From assembly GCA_021807585.1 (NCBI GenBank), contig JAKBCQ010000057.1:1-8928 (forward strand): a DNA stretch of 8,928 nt. The letters are read 5' to 3'. This stretch comes from Planctomycetota bacterium. GTDB lineage: Bacteria > Planctomycetota > Planctomycetia > Isosphaerales > Isosphaeraceae. Position numbers and translations under genes: made by a program. The notes under the pieces were generated by a model, which saw nothing but the letters and a program-made list of their open reading frames with translations, was not told the origin of the DNA and made no database searches. Positions 1-6,997 of this stretch are shown piece by piece. Positions within the stretch are counted from its first letter, which is position 1, and every line of letters begins with the position of its first letter.

Positions 1-472
1 TCCACGCGGCGATCGGCGCCGCCATCAGCGACGCCCCCAGCCAAAAATGAGCAAGACTTGTAAATCTTTTGGTATAAGAATACGCGAGCAGCCACGCGAG
101 CACCGGCGCCGCGAGATAAAGCGGCAAGCGATTCGGCAAAAAGAACAGCGTCGAGGCGAAGAAGCCGATCGAGGCGACCGTCGTGAAAATCCACGCGGTC
201 GCGAGCGAGACGCGTCCGGAAGGGATGTGTCGACTCGCCGTCCTGGGATTTTCGGAGTCGATCCCTCGGTCGACGATTCGGTTGAACGCCATTGCCGCGG
301 CGCGAGCCGTCGCCATCGCCAGCAAGATTCCAATCCAATCGCGCGCACGCCCGCGCAAACCCCCCTCGGGAAGCTTCGCCGCGAGCGCCGCGCCGAACAG
401 CGCGAACGGCAACGCGAACACGGTGTGACTGAACTTGATCATCTCGAACAGATCACGCACTCGACCCGACAT
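1..472 (-). CDS. UbiA-family aromatic prenyltransferase, N-terminal 157 residues (gene continues past the window start)
   Basis: Integral-membrane enzyme that transfers a polyprenyl chain from its diphosphate to an aromatic acid. Reading the minus strand from ATG at 472 gives an open frame to base 1. Motif 1 of the family is present as NRIVDRGID (N64, D68, D72, the NxxxDxxxD that binds Mg-diphosphate), followed by NPRT at 75-78. The N-terminal FEMIKFSHTVFALPFAL (9-25) is the usual opening of 4-hydroxybenzoate/naphthoate prenyltransferases, and YSYTKRFTSLAHFWLG (131-146) is the conserved loop before helix 5. Hydrophobic helices lie near 16-32, 47-63, 90-111 and 118-131. The start follows the SDR stop codon by 4 bp, with GAGG overlapping that stop. 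Next to UbiX, UbiE and UbiD homologues the likely substrate is 1,4-dihydroxy-6-naphthoate (an MqnP-like role), but 4-hydroxybenzoate cannot be excluded from sequence. The C-terminal half, with the second Asp-rich motif, is outside the window. Confidence 0.92.
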   Translation of the reverse strand, partial: MSGRVRDLFEMIKFSHTVFALPFALFGAALAAKLPEGGLRGRARDWIGILLAMATARAAAMAFNRIVDRGIDSENPRTASRHIPSGRVSLATAWIFTTVASIGFFASTLFFLPNRLPLYLAAPVLAWLLAYSYTKRFTSLAHFWLGASLMAAPIAAW

Positions 473-474
473 AT

Positions 475-478
475 CCTC
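475..478 (-). promoter_or_regulatory. Ribosome binding site of the ubiA-type gene, overlapping the SDR stop
   Basis: GAGG on the minus strand shares bases with the TGA of the SDR gene (477-479) and sits only 2 nt before the ATG at 472. The tight junction points to translational coupling of the two genes. The spacing is shorter than ideal, so re-initiation by terminating ribosomes may matter. Confidence 0.5.
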
Positions 479-1394
479 AATTCTCCCGAGCGTCGGAGAT
501 CGCCCCGACCGTCGCCTCGACCGTATCCAATGAAGACGCGCCTTGCTGTTTCTGTTTATAATCGCTTGCGCGTTTCATCACGGACGAAACCGCCCAATCC
601 CCCAGCGAAGGCGCGATCCGAAACGCGATCCCGATCGCTCGGAAAGCGGTCGTCACCCGCTCGTCGGGAGAGATTCTCCGCCGGGGGGCGACGAGGAGCC
701 GAGCGATCCGCGCGGCGACCTTCCTCACAGGCGCCGCAAAACCCGGCGGCGGGTTCGTCAGCGGATTACGCACGACCGGCTTGCCCGATTGGGCGCATGC
801 GGCGTCGAAAAACTCGGTCTCGACCGGCCCCGGTTCGACGAGGCAAACGGTCACTTTTTTGAGCATAAGTTCACGTCGGAGCGCGTCGTTCCAATACGCG
901 AGCGCCGCCTTGGTCGCTCCATAAACCCCCATCACCGGGTTCGCGAGCGCCGTAATCGACGAACCGACGTTGATAATCATCCCCTTGCTCTCGATCAAAT
1001 GCGGCAAAGCACACCGCGTCAGCAAAACGGGAGCGGTGAAGTTGACGACGATCTGCCGCTCGATAGCCTCGGGATCGCTTTCCGAAAACGGATCGGCAAG
1101 TCCGAATCCTGCGTTGTTGATCAGCACGTCGATCCCGCCGAATCGATCGACCGCGGTCGAAATCACCCGATCAATCGATGCGAGATCGCTCAAATCGACC
1201 GCGACGACCGCGATCTCAAGCCCCGGCTTCTTCTCGCGGATCTCGTTTGCAATCGCGTCGAGCCGGTCCCGCCGCCGCGCCGTCAAAACCAGACGATAAC
1301 CCTCGTCGGCGAGCAACCGCGCCGTCTCGGCGCCGATACCGCTCGAAGCCCCCGTAATCACCGCCACCTTGCCGTGAAAATGTCCCGCCGACAT
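477..1394 (-). CDS. Short-chain dehydrogenase/reductase (classical SDR), substrate unknown
   Basis: NAD(P)-dependent oxidoreductase of 305 residues with a Rossmann fold. The cofactor motif TGASSGIG is at 14-21, NNAG at 93-96, and the catalytic set is N118, S145 or S146, and Y158-x3-K162 (YGATK). Basic residues R40-R42 after the second strand favour NADP(H) over NAD(H), which is an inference. The protein is longer than the usual 250 residues. The extra C-terminal part (about 220-305) is Arg-rich and resembles membrane-associated SDRs that act on lipids or sterols, ending in a polar tail. Start: ATG at 1394 with AGGA 7 nt upstream. It lies between the ubiX-type gene (33 bp upstream) and the ubiA-type gene (4 bp downstream), so it is co-transcribed with quinone genes. 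No SDR step is known in the futalosine branch, so its reaction is open. Confidence 0.93.
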   Translation of the reverse strand: MSAGHFHGKVAVITGASSGIGAETARLLADEGYRLVLTARRRDRLDAIANEIREKKPGLEIAVVAVDLSDLASIDRVISTAVDRFGGIDVLINNAGFGLADPFSESDPEAIERQIVVNFTAPVLLTRCALPHLIESKGMIINVGSSITALANPVMGVYGATKAALAYWNDALRRELMLKKVTVCLVEPGPVETEFFDAACAQSGKPVVRNPLTNPPPGFAAPVRKVAARIARLLVAPRRRISPDERVTTAFRAIGIAFRIAPSLGDWAVSSVMKRASDYKQKQQGASSLDTVEATVGAISDAREN

Positions 1395-1401
1395 TCGCTT
1401 G

Positions 1402-1405
1402 TCCT
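1402..1405 (-). promoter_or_regulatory. Ribosome binding site of the SDR gene
   Basis: AGGA on the minus strand (within AGGAC), 7 nt before the ATG at 1394. This supports the chosen start of the SDR. Confidence 0.55.
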
Positions 1406-1411
1406 ATCTAG

Positions 1412-1425
1412 ATACAATCTTGTAT
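1412..1425. repeat. Short inverted repeat between the ubiX-type gene and the SDR
   Basis: ATACAA-TC-TTGTAT: two perfect 6-base arms with a 2-base centre, placed within the 33-bp spacer just after the ubiX-type stop codon. It could be an operator-like half-site pair or chance. It is too AT-rich and short to be a terminator. Confidence 0.3.
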
Positions 1426-1427
1426 TG

Positions 1428-2090
1428 TTATTTGACGGCCGCCGAATCGTCGGCGTCGACTCCCCAGCGGCGCGAGAGATCGTGCGCGATTCCCAGTTGG
1501 TCGCAGATCCGCGCGACGACGAAATCGACGAGATCCCCCGTCGTTCGCGGCCGATGATACCACCCCGGCGCCGCGGGCAACACGATCCCCCCCGCTCGAG
1601 TTAACGTCGTCATGTTCTCCAAATGCACAAGTGAAAGAGGAGTTTCACGCGGGACGACGATCAGCTTGCGACGCTCTTTCAGATGAACGTCGGCCCCCCG
1701 CGTGATCAAATTCGTCGTGATTCCGTGCGCGATCGAAGCGAGCGTGCTCATGCTGCACGGAACGATCACCATCCCCGCGGTCAAAAACGAACCGCTCGCG
1801 ATCGACGCCGAAAAATCGTCGTGGCGATGATAAACGACCGATTCCAACTCGGTTCCACCACCAGTCAGAAGTCGAGAATCGAACCGATCGAGCGCGATCG
1901 AAATCCCCAGCTCGGCGCGGATCACCTCGACCGCCGACGGACTGACCGTCAGCCGAATCGATCGCCCCGCGCCGCTTAAAACCCGCAACAACCGCACCGC
2001 GTACGCCGCGCCGCTCGCCCCCGTGATTCCCACCACGATCGGCGGCTCGTCGCGCCCCAAACCGACGGATTGATCGCAAGTAATGCTCAT
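1428..2090 (-). CDS. UbiX-family flavin prenyltransferase
   Basis: Makes prenylated FMN, the cofactor that UbiD-type decarboxylases need, from FMN and dimethylallyl phosphate. At 220 residues it is close to family length (about 190-210), with an N-terminal extension of some 15 residues. Visible motifs are the flavin-binding GITGASGA (21-28), PCSMSTLA (111-118), ERRKLIVVPRETPLSLVHLENM (139-160) and WYHRP (177-181). The spacing R148-E149, Y178 and R194 matches, as I recall it, the catalytic R139-E140, Y169 and R185 of Pseudomonas UbiX with a constant offset of 9, so the active site looks complete. It is 29 bp downstream of the methyltransferase gene. The ATG at 2090 follows an AT-rich stretch without an evident Shine-Dalgarno, so initiation may depend on coupling. 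The partner enzyme is probably the divergent UbiD homologue at 3176-5035. An MqnM-like role in menaquinone synthesis is inferred. Confidence 0.95.
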   Translation of the reverse strand: MSITCDQSVGLGRDEPPIVVGITGASGAAYAVRLLRVLSGAGRSIRLTVSPSAVEVIRAELGISIALDRFDSRLLTGGGTELESVVYHRHDDFSASIASGSFLTAGMVIVPCSMSTLASIAHGITTNLITRGADVHLKERRKLIVVPRETPLSLVHLENMTTLTRAGGIVLPAAPGWYHRPRTTGDLVDFVVARICDQLGIAHDLSRRWGVDADDSAAVK

Positions 2091-2119
2091 GTATTTAAAT
2101 TCAAAAAACTGGTGCTCTC

Positions 2120-2866
2120 TCAGGCTTTTTTGACGCCGATGTATAACGAAGCGATTCCGAACGTCAGAGACTTCATCCGCGTTTCAACGAGGCCCCGACT
2201 CGAAAGCAAATCGAGCATCGCTCGACCGTCGGGGAATTCGAGAACCGAATTCGGCAAATACCGATACGCTCCCGTGTCGTTGGGGGCGATCGCCTGCCCC
2301 ACGTTCGGCAAAATTCGCTTGAAAAAGAATAAGTACAAGCGTCCCAGAATCGCTCCCCGAGGACGCGAGAACTCAAGGATCGCCACTTTGCCGCCGGGTC
2401 GGGCGACGCGGATCATCTCGTCGATTCCGCGCACCGTGTCGGCGACGTTCCTCAGCCCGAACGCGACCGTCACCACGCCGAACGTATCGCTCGGCAACGG
2501 CAAACTTTGCGAATCCCCCTCGACCAAAATCAAACGATCGTGGGCGCGCGCCCTGTCGATCTTGCGATTCCCCAAAACAAGCATCTCGCGACAAAAATCA
2601 ACCCCGACGATCCGACACCCCGAACCCGTCGCGCGATGAAACGCAAGCGCCAGATCGGCCGTCCCCGTGCAACAATCGAGCACCAAATCCCCGGGCTCAA
2701 CCCCGACCGCGCCGATCGTATGCCTCCGCCAATATCGATCAATATTAAAACTGAGTAAGTGATTGAGAAAATCATATTTTTTCGCGATCGACGCGAACAT
2801 CGCGCGGACCCGCTTCCCCGATTTATCGACTCCCGTCGTCACGGGCTTTTCCTCGGTGACGGACAT
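2120..2866 (-). CDS. ubiE: UbiE/MenG-type demethylmenaquinone methyltransferase
   Basis: S-adenosylmethionine-dependent C-methyltransferase that performs the last step of menaquinone (or ubiquinone) synthesis, methylating the prenylated ring. It is 248 residues long, like E. coli UbiE at 251. Motifs are SAM motif I at 62-73 (VLDCCTGTADLA), the acidic end of strand 2 at D90, the family signature FGLRN at 136-140, EFSRP at 165-169 and YRYLPNS at 201-207. The CC-GTAD form of motif I is the one seen in many menaquinone-only bacteria. The frame is open upstream to 3097, but the 77 extra residues are Arg-rich and unlike the family. The ATG at 2866 gives the expected MFASIAKKYDFLNHLLS start about 20 residues in, and has GGAG at 2879-2882 (12 nt away, rather far). 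It is the first gene of the minus-strand quinone operon, with its promoter expected in the divergent spacer. Confidence 0.95.
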   Translation of the reverse strand: MSVTEEKPVTTGVDKSGKRVRAMFASIAKKYDFLNHLLSFNIDRYWRRHTIGAVGVEPGDLVLDCCTGTADLALAFHRATGSGCRIVGVDFCREMLVLGNRKIDRARAHDRLILVEGDSQSLPLPSDTFGVVTVAFGLRNVADTVRGIDEMIRVARPGGKVAILEFSRPRGAILGRLYLFFFKRILPNVGQAIAPNDTGAYRYLPNSVLEFPDGRAMLDLLSSRGLVETRMKSLTFGIASLYIGVKKA

Positions 2867-3175
2867 CGCGCGTTCTTTCTCCGCGAAAACGTTTCGAAAA
2901 CATAACTCGCCGCCGGTTCGTCGCGCACGCCGCGACGCCCAGGTACGGACTCGTGCAAGGTTCATCCGGCGACCACACTCCACTGGTATAAGCGACCGAA
3001 GCCCTCGCGTCCAAGCCGAACGCCAAGGAACGCGATCAGAAGCAATCGTCCCCAAACGCCTTCGGCCGCCTCCGCAATCGGTTTCTCTCCCGCGCACGTC
3101 GTCGTTTGGGCGCGTTAGTGTAACTTATTCTCAGGACGTTCGCGTTGTCTTCGTCGAGATCGAGTTGAAGCAATC
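2867..3175. promoter_or_regulatory. Divergent intergenic region between the ubiE-type and ubiD-type genes
   Basis: The 309-bp spacer separates two divergently transcribed gene groups of the same pathway, so it should hold promoters for both. Frames are open through it on both strands, but their translations are Arg/Ser-rich and match no family, as expected of GC-rich non-coding DNA. I see no convincing -35/-10 pair. An 8-base palindrome TTTCGAAA lies at 2892-2899 near the ubiE side, and the only AT-rich patch near ubiD is around 3121-3131. No riboswitch-like or terminator structure was recognised. Confidence 0.4.
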
Positions 3176-5035
3176 ATGGGTTATCGCACGTTAGCGGAAT
3201 GTATCGCCGATCTTCGCTCCAGCGGCCGTTTGATCGATATTGATCAAGAGGTCGATTCGTATCTCGAAGCCGCCGCGATCCAAAGGCGCGTTTACGACGC
3301 GGGAGGGCCCGCGATCTATTATTCACGCATTAAGGGATGTTCATTCCCGATGGTGTCCAACCTCTTCGGCACGATCGACCGAGCCCGCTTCATCTTTCGC
3401 GATACGCTCGACGCCGTGCGGAAGCTCGTCGAAGTCAAAATCAACCCGGCGCAAGCGATCAAAAATCCCTGGAAATATCGATCCCTGCCGTTTACGGCTC
3501 TTCACTTATTACCCCGCATGGTTCGATCGGGACCGGTCGTCGCGTGCGAGACGACGATCGAACGATTACCACATTTGCAATCATGGCCGATGGACGGAGG
3601 CGCGTTCGTCACCCTCCCTCAGGTTTACACCGAGGATCCCGACCGTCCTGGGCTCGCGAAATCGAATCTTGGCATGTATCGTGTGCAGTTAACCGGGAAT
3701 TCTTATCGTTTGAATCACGAGATCGGCTTACATTATCAGATACACCGAGGAATCGGCGTTCATCACGCCGCGGCGATCCGCAAAGGCGTTCCGCTCAAGG
3801 CGAACGTGTTTGTCGGCGGACCTCCCGCGCTCACTCTCGCCGCGGTCATGCCTTTACCAGAGGGATTGCCCGAACTCGCGTTCGCTGGAGCGCTCGGCGG
3901 ACTTAGGGTCGATATGATTCCGATCGAAGGATATCTGCCCGTTCCCGCCGAAGCCGATTTCGCGATCGTCGGCGAGATCGACCCCGATCGCAGGCTTCCC
4001 GAGGGTCCGTTCGGCGATCATCTCGGCTATTACAGCCTCACGCATGATTTCCCGGTGATGAACGTTCACAAGGTGTATCACAGACCCGGGGCGATCTGGC
4101 CGTTCACCTCGGTGGGAAGGCCGCCGCAGGAGGACACGACGTTCGGCGAGCTGATCCACGAACTGACGGGCCCGCTGATACCGACCGTTTTGCCCGGGGT
4201 TCGCGCCGTGCACGCCGTCGACGCCGCGGGGGTTCACCCCCTTCTGCTCGCGATCGCTTCGGAACGCTACGTTCCCTACGCCGAAACGCGCACGCCTCAA
4301 GAAATCCTCACGGCGGCGAACGCGATACTTGGACAAGGGCAAATGTCTCTTGCCAAATACCTGTTGATCGTCGCCGGAGAAGACGACCCCGATCTTGATA
4401 TTCACGATATACCCGCTTTCCTCAAGCATCTGCTCGAACGCGTCGATTGGTCGAGGGATCTTCATTTTCACACGAATACGACGATCGACACGCTTGATTA
4501 CTCGGGACACGCGCTCAACGGGGGATCGAAGGTCGTGATCGCCGCCGCGGGCGCCAAACGACGCGATCTCCTCGGCGATATTCCAGGCGATCTCCGTTTC
4601 CCGCACGGCTTCGACGATCCCCGCATCGTTCTTCCCGGCGTCGTCGCGGTGCGTTCTCCGAAATATCAACTTCGGCCCGACGCGTCGGGAGCGGATACCG
4701 GCGATGATCCCGCGCTCAATCGCTTTTGCCGATCGTTCACGCCCGGCGATCCGATAAGCCGATTCGCGTGCGTCGTGCTCGTCGACGACGCCGAATTCAC
4801 GGCGCGTTCGGTTCGCAATTTTTTATGGGTAACGTTCACGCGTTCGAATCCCGCCGCGGATATCGACGGAATCGGTGCGTTTTGCAGGCAAAAACATTGG
4901 GGATGCGCCGGCCCGATCGTCGTCGACGCTCGCATCAAGCCGCGACACGCTCCACCCCTCGTCGACAATCCCGCGATCGAACGCAAAGTCGAAGCCCTCG
5001 CCGCGCCCGGAGCGCCTCTTTATCATATTATCTAA
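3176..5035 (+). CDS. UbiD-family decarboxylase, long form (menaquinone MqnL-like)
   Basis: Prenyl-FMN-dependent (de)carboxylase of 619 residues, longer than E. coli UbiD (about 497) and in the size range of the long UbiD homologues seen in futalosine-pathway bacteria. Expected role: decarboxylating the prenylated 1,4-dihydroxy-6-naphthoate. Conserved elements are SNLGMYR (163-169) with N164 as metal ligand and R169 as catalytic Arg, QIHRG (188-192) with H190 as a likely metal ligand, and PEGPFGDH (275-282) with E276 and D281 completing the R-E-D/E triad. The N164-R169 and E276-D281 spacings equal those recalled for Fdc1. At the position where many UbiD proteins have the third metal ligand (I-E-G) this one has I-V265-G-E267. 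The C-terminal part from about 430 holds an alpha/beta segment and a Cys-rich stretch near 570-580. Start: ATG 3176, with only a weak GAAG upstream. It is divergent from the ubiE-ubiX-SDR-ubiA operon. Confidence 0.93.
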   Translation: MGYRTLAECIADLRSSGRLIDIDQEVDSYLEAAAIQRRVYDAGGPAIYYSRIKGCSFPMVSNLFGTIDRARFIFRDTLDAVRKLVEVKINPAQAIKNPWKYRSLPFTALHLLPRMVRSGPVVACETTIERLPHLQSWPMDGGAFVTLPQVYTEDPDRPGLAKSNLGMYRVQLTGNSYRLNHEIGLHYQIHRGIGVHHAAAIRKGVPLKANVFVGGPPALTLAAVMPLPEGLPELAFAGALGGLRVDMIPIEGYLPVPAEADFAIVGEIDPDRRLPEGPFGDHLGYYSLTHDFPVMNVHKVYHRPGAIWPFTSVGRPPQEDTTFGELIHELTGPLIPTVLPGVRAVHAVDAAGVHPLLLAIASERYVPYAETRTPQEILTAANAILGQGQMSLAKYLLIVAGEDDPDLDIHDIPAFLKHLLERVDWSRDLHFHTNTTIDTLDYSGHALNGGSKVVIAAAGAKRRDLLGDIPGDLRFPHGFDDPRIVLPGVVAVRSPKYQLRPDASGADTGDDPALNRFCRSFTPGDPISRFACVVLVDDAEFTARSVRNFLWVTFTRSNPAADIDGIGAFCRQKHWGCAGPIVVDARIKPRHAPPLVDNPAIERKVEALAAPGAPLYHII

Positions 5036-5086
5036 TATAACGAATACATATTGTTTGTTTTGAAATAGGTAGATTATTTATCAAGT
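5036..5086. other. Convergent spacer between the UbiD-type gene and the glycosyltransferase
   Basis: 51 bp of AT-rich DNA between two converging genes. No GC-rich hairpin with a T-run is visible in either direction, so no intrinsic terminator can be called. The sharp change in base composition of the window happens here. Confidence 0.4.
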
Positions 5087-6934
5087 TTACGGCGATACAA
5101 TCGGATCATTATTCCGAAAGGGTTTGAGACAATATTTTAAATCGTCGATTTTGAGATCATATGAGTGCGGAGAAATTACATGATTGTCGACGATCCGAAA
5201 AATGAAGATTGTCGAACCAATCCTGGTGTATGATTTCTTTGGATTAAGCAGCGATGATTGAATTACACCGGGTGGCGATTCGGATTTATCGCCGAAAACT
5301 ATAGTCGGCAATCCATTGAGCGAATTTGAACTTATTGCCCAGTACATGAATCCTCCGTAAATGTTATCGCAATTTGAGTTTGGATCCCAGAGACAACTTG
5401 GAGCTTCGGTCGTCGGAATCGAAAGTTCGGTTGGTGAAATCGGACCGTAGTATGATACGATTAATCGAGTGGAATCGGGTAATTGATCAGCCCAGTTTTT
5501 CAGACGAAAAAGATCCTGTCCCCAATCGAAATTGCTACCCATGAAGATCTTCTGTGCTCCATTTACGCCTCCAATCAGCTCGTTCCCATAACTTAAATAA
5601 TACGGCCTTGATCCCAGGACCGATAGAATGTTGATTGACAAGCAGATAATCACCGGCGCATGTCGCATGCGGATGTTCCAAGGATGATTGACGATTCCAC
5701 CGATAAAACAGATCAAGAATGGAATGGCCGGGATTGAGTACCGATACGCGAAATTCAATCCTCTTTGTGAACATAAGAATCCTATAAAGAAAAGAGGGAA
5801 TACAATGTAATGGATATCCTTTTGTTTTATTTTTCTAATATTATAGAATAGAGCGATGATTGAGAGGCTTATCAGCGCCAGGGTTCCGATGGGAGTCTTA
5901 TATAGCATATTGATCAACGGGCTGTACCAAAATCCTCCATTGACAATTCGTCCGTTCGATAAATTGGCGAATTTTCCGACTTGTTGATCGAATAATTGCG
6001 AATCGAAACCTTTAATATAATCGACTGGTATGGGAAGCGGGATGCGGCCAAACAATGTTCCGATAAATCGATTCCCGTCTACGGGATCGGATGAGTTTTG
6101 ATCGGGAATGGATGCTAAGAAAGGACTATGAAATGGAACCGAATCAAGCGACGTCGGACTTCCATGAAAGAAATACACCATATTTAAAACAATCACTGAT
6201 ATTAATAATGAGACTATCGTAGCTATTAGAGGTTTATTCTGCATAGTAAATAATAATTTATAGTCATGTAGATATATAGTAATAAGTAATATCGCCATTA
6301 CAGGAAACAGAATCAAAGCGGAGAATTTCGTTCCGATTGCGAGCCCCAATAGCAATCCCGTTAGGATGGATTTTTTTATAGTCGGCGATTCGATCATGCT
6401 GCGGTAAGATGCCGTCGTGAAAAAGCACAGCGTTGTAGACGCGATATCCGTAGTCGCAATAGTTGAATGTGCTATTATACTTGGGTCTGTAAACCAAATC
6501 GCGACGCCTGTTAATCCGGCAGTCGATCCAAAATCGCGTCTCATACAATGAAATATCATCAGTCCACACGCTAAAGCGAAAAAGGAGGTTACAAATCTAC
6601 CTAGATAAAAATAAATGAAGTAATTCCTTCGATTTACTTTTCGAAAATCCTGACCGACGAACCATTCCCATCTGCGAACGATATGCGCGCGGTCGTAATC
6701 GATTTTCGCCCCGGCGATAAAGGCAGGTAGCGAGATCATCAGTCTTGCGAACGGAGGGTTTTCATCGTACATTGAAAAGGCTCCATCTCGCCAATACGCC
6801 ACTCCCGCGGGCAAATGAGCAAATTCATCAATCATAACGGAATTTGTTCTGATCGACTCGGCGGCTAAAACATCGAAGAAAATGAGAATAACTCCTAGAA
6901 TCAGCCATTCTATTTTTCGAATCCGACCGATCAT
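5087..6934 (-). CDS. GT39-like (PMT/ArnT superfamily) polytopic membrane glycosyltransferase
   Basis: GT-C fold enzyme expected to transfer a sugar from a polyprenyl-phosphate donor to an acceptor on the outer face of the cytoplasmic membrane. The 615 residues contain a helix at about 10-28, then IDEFAHLPAG with the D36-E37 pair typical of the catalytic first loop, and YDENPPFARL at 56-65. IAHSTIATTDIAS (153-165) and GLAIGTKFSALILFP (197-211) are characteristic of the family. Further helices lie near 113-129, 206-222, 236-255, 350-364, 376-388, 399-415 and 428-440. A soluble C-terminal part starts with NELIGGVNGAQ and SNFDWGQDL (467-475), a signature of this subgroup. ATG 6934 is supported by GAGGA 7 nt upstream. 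It follows the LolA-like gene by 63 bp, probably in one operon. The gene is much AT-richer than the quinone cluster and has no CGATCG site, so recent transfer is possible. Acceptor and sugar are unknown. Confidence 0.88.
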   Translation of the reverse strand: MIGRIRKIEWLILGVILIFFDVLAAESIRTNSVMIDEFAHLPAGVAYWRDGAFSMYDENPPFARLMISLPAFIAGAKIDYDRAHIVRRWEWFVGQDFRKVNRRNYFIYFYLGRFVTSFFALACGLMIFHCMRRDFGSTAGLTGVAIWFTDPSIIAHSTIATTDIASTTLCFFTTASYRSMIESPTIKKSILTGLLLGLAIGTKFSALILFPVMAILLITIYLHDYKLLFTMQNKPLIATIVSLLISVIVLNMVYFFHGSPTSLDSVPFHSPFLASIPDQNSSDPVDGNRFIGTLFGRIPLPIPVDYIKGFDSQLFDQQVGKFANLSNGRIVNGGFWYSPLINMLYKTPIGTLALISLSIIALFYNIRKIKQKDIHYIVFPLFFIGFLCSQRGLNFAYRYSIPAIPFLICFIGGIVNHPWNIRMRHAPVIICLSINILSVLGSRPYYLSYGNELIGGVNGAQKIFMGSNFDWGQDLFRLKNWADQLPDSTRLIVSYYGPISPTELSIPTTEAPSCLWDPNSNCDNIYGGFMYWAISSNSLNGLPTIVFGDKSESPPGVIQSSLLNPKKSYTRIGSTIFIFRIVDNHVISPHSYDLKIDDLKYCLKPFRNNDPIVSP

Positions 6935-6941
6935 AGAATAG

Positions 6942-6946
6942 TCCTC
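6942..6946 (-). promoter_or_regulatory. Ribosome binding site of the glycosyltransferase gene
   Basis: GAGGA on the minus strand, 7 nt before the ATG at 6934. It confirms the start that places the first membrane helix at residue 10. Confidence 0.6.
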
Positions 6947-6997
6947 AAAAAGACTTCGCGTAGATATACTCTCCGCAAGCTTCTGTCATTTTATTCG

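Noticed and set aside
47..862. Long plus-strand open frame of 271 codons
   Set aside because: The translation is Arg/Ser/Pro-rich without any domain and lies opposite the well-supported ubiA-type and SDR genes. It is an antisense shadow in GC-rich DNA.
543..1604. Plus-strand open frame of 353 codons
   Set aside because: Extremely Arg/Asp-rich, no motif, and antisense to the SDR and ubiX-type genes, which carry full catalytic motifs.
2867..3097. N-terminal extension of the methyltransferase to an ATG at 3097
   Set aside because: The 77 extra residues are Arg-rich and absent from the UbiE family. ATG 2866 gives the normal length.
2763..3194. Plus-strand open frame across the divergent spacer
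   Set aside because: It overlaps the start of the UbiD gene in another frame and the 5' end of ubiE on the other strand, and has a composition typical of non-coding GC-rich sequence.
3854..4669. Minus-strand open frame of 271 codons inside the UbiD gene
   Set aside because: Antisense to a gene with a complete UbiD active site; no domain of its own.
5036..5086. Bidirectional terminator between the convergent genes
   Set aside because: No stem of more than 4 bp and no T-run next to one was found, so none is called.
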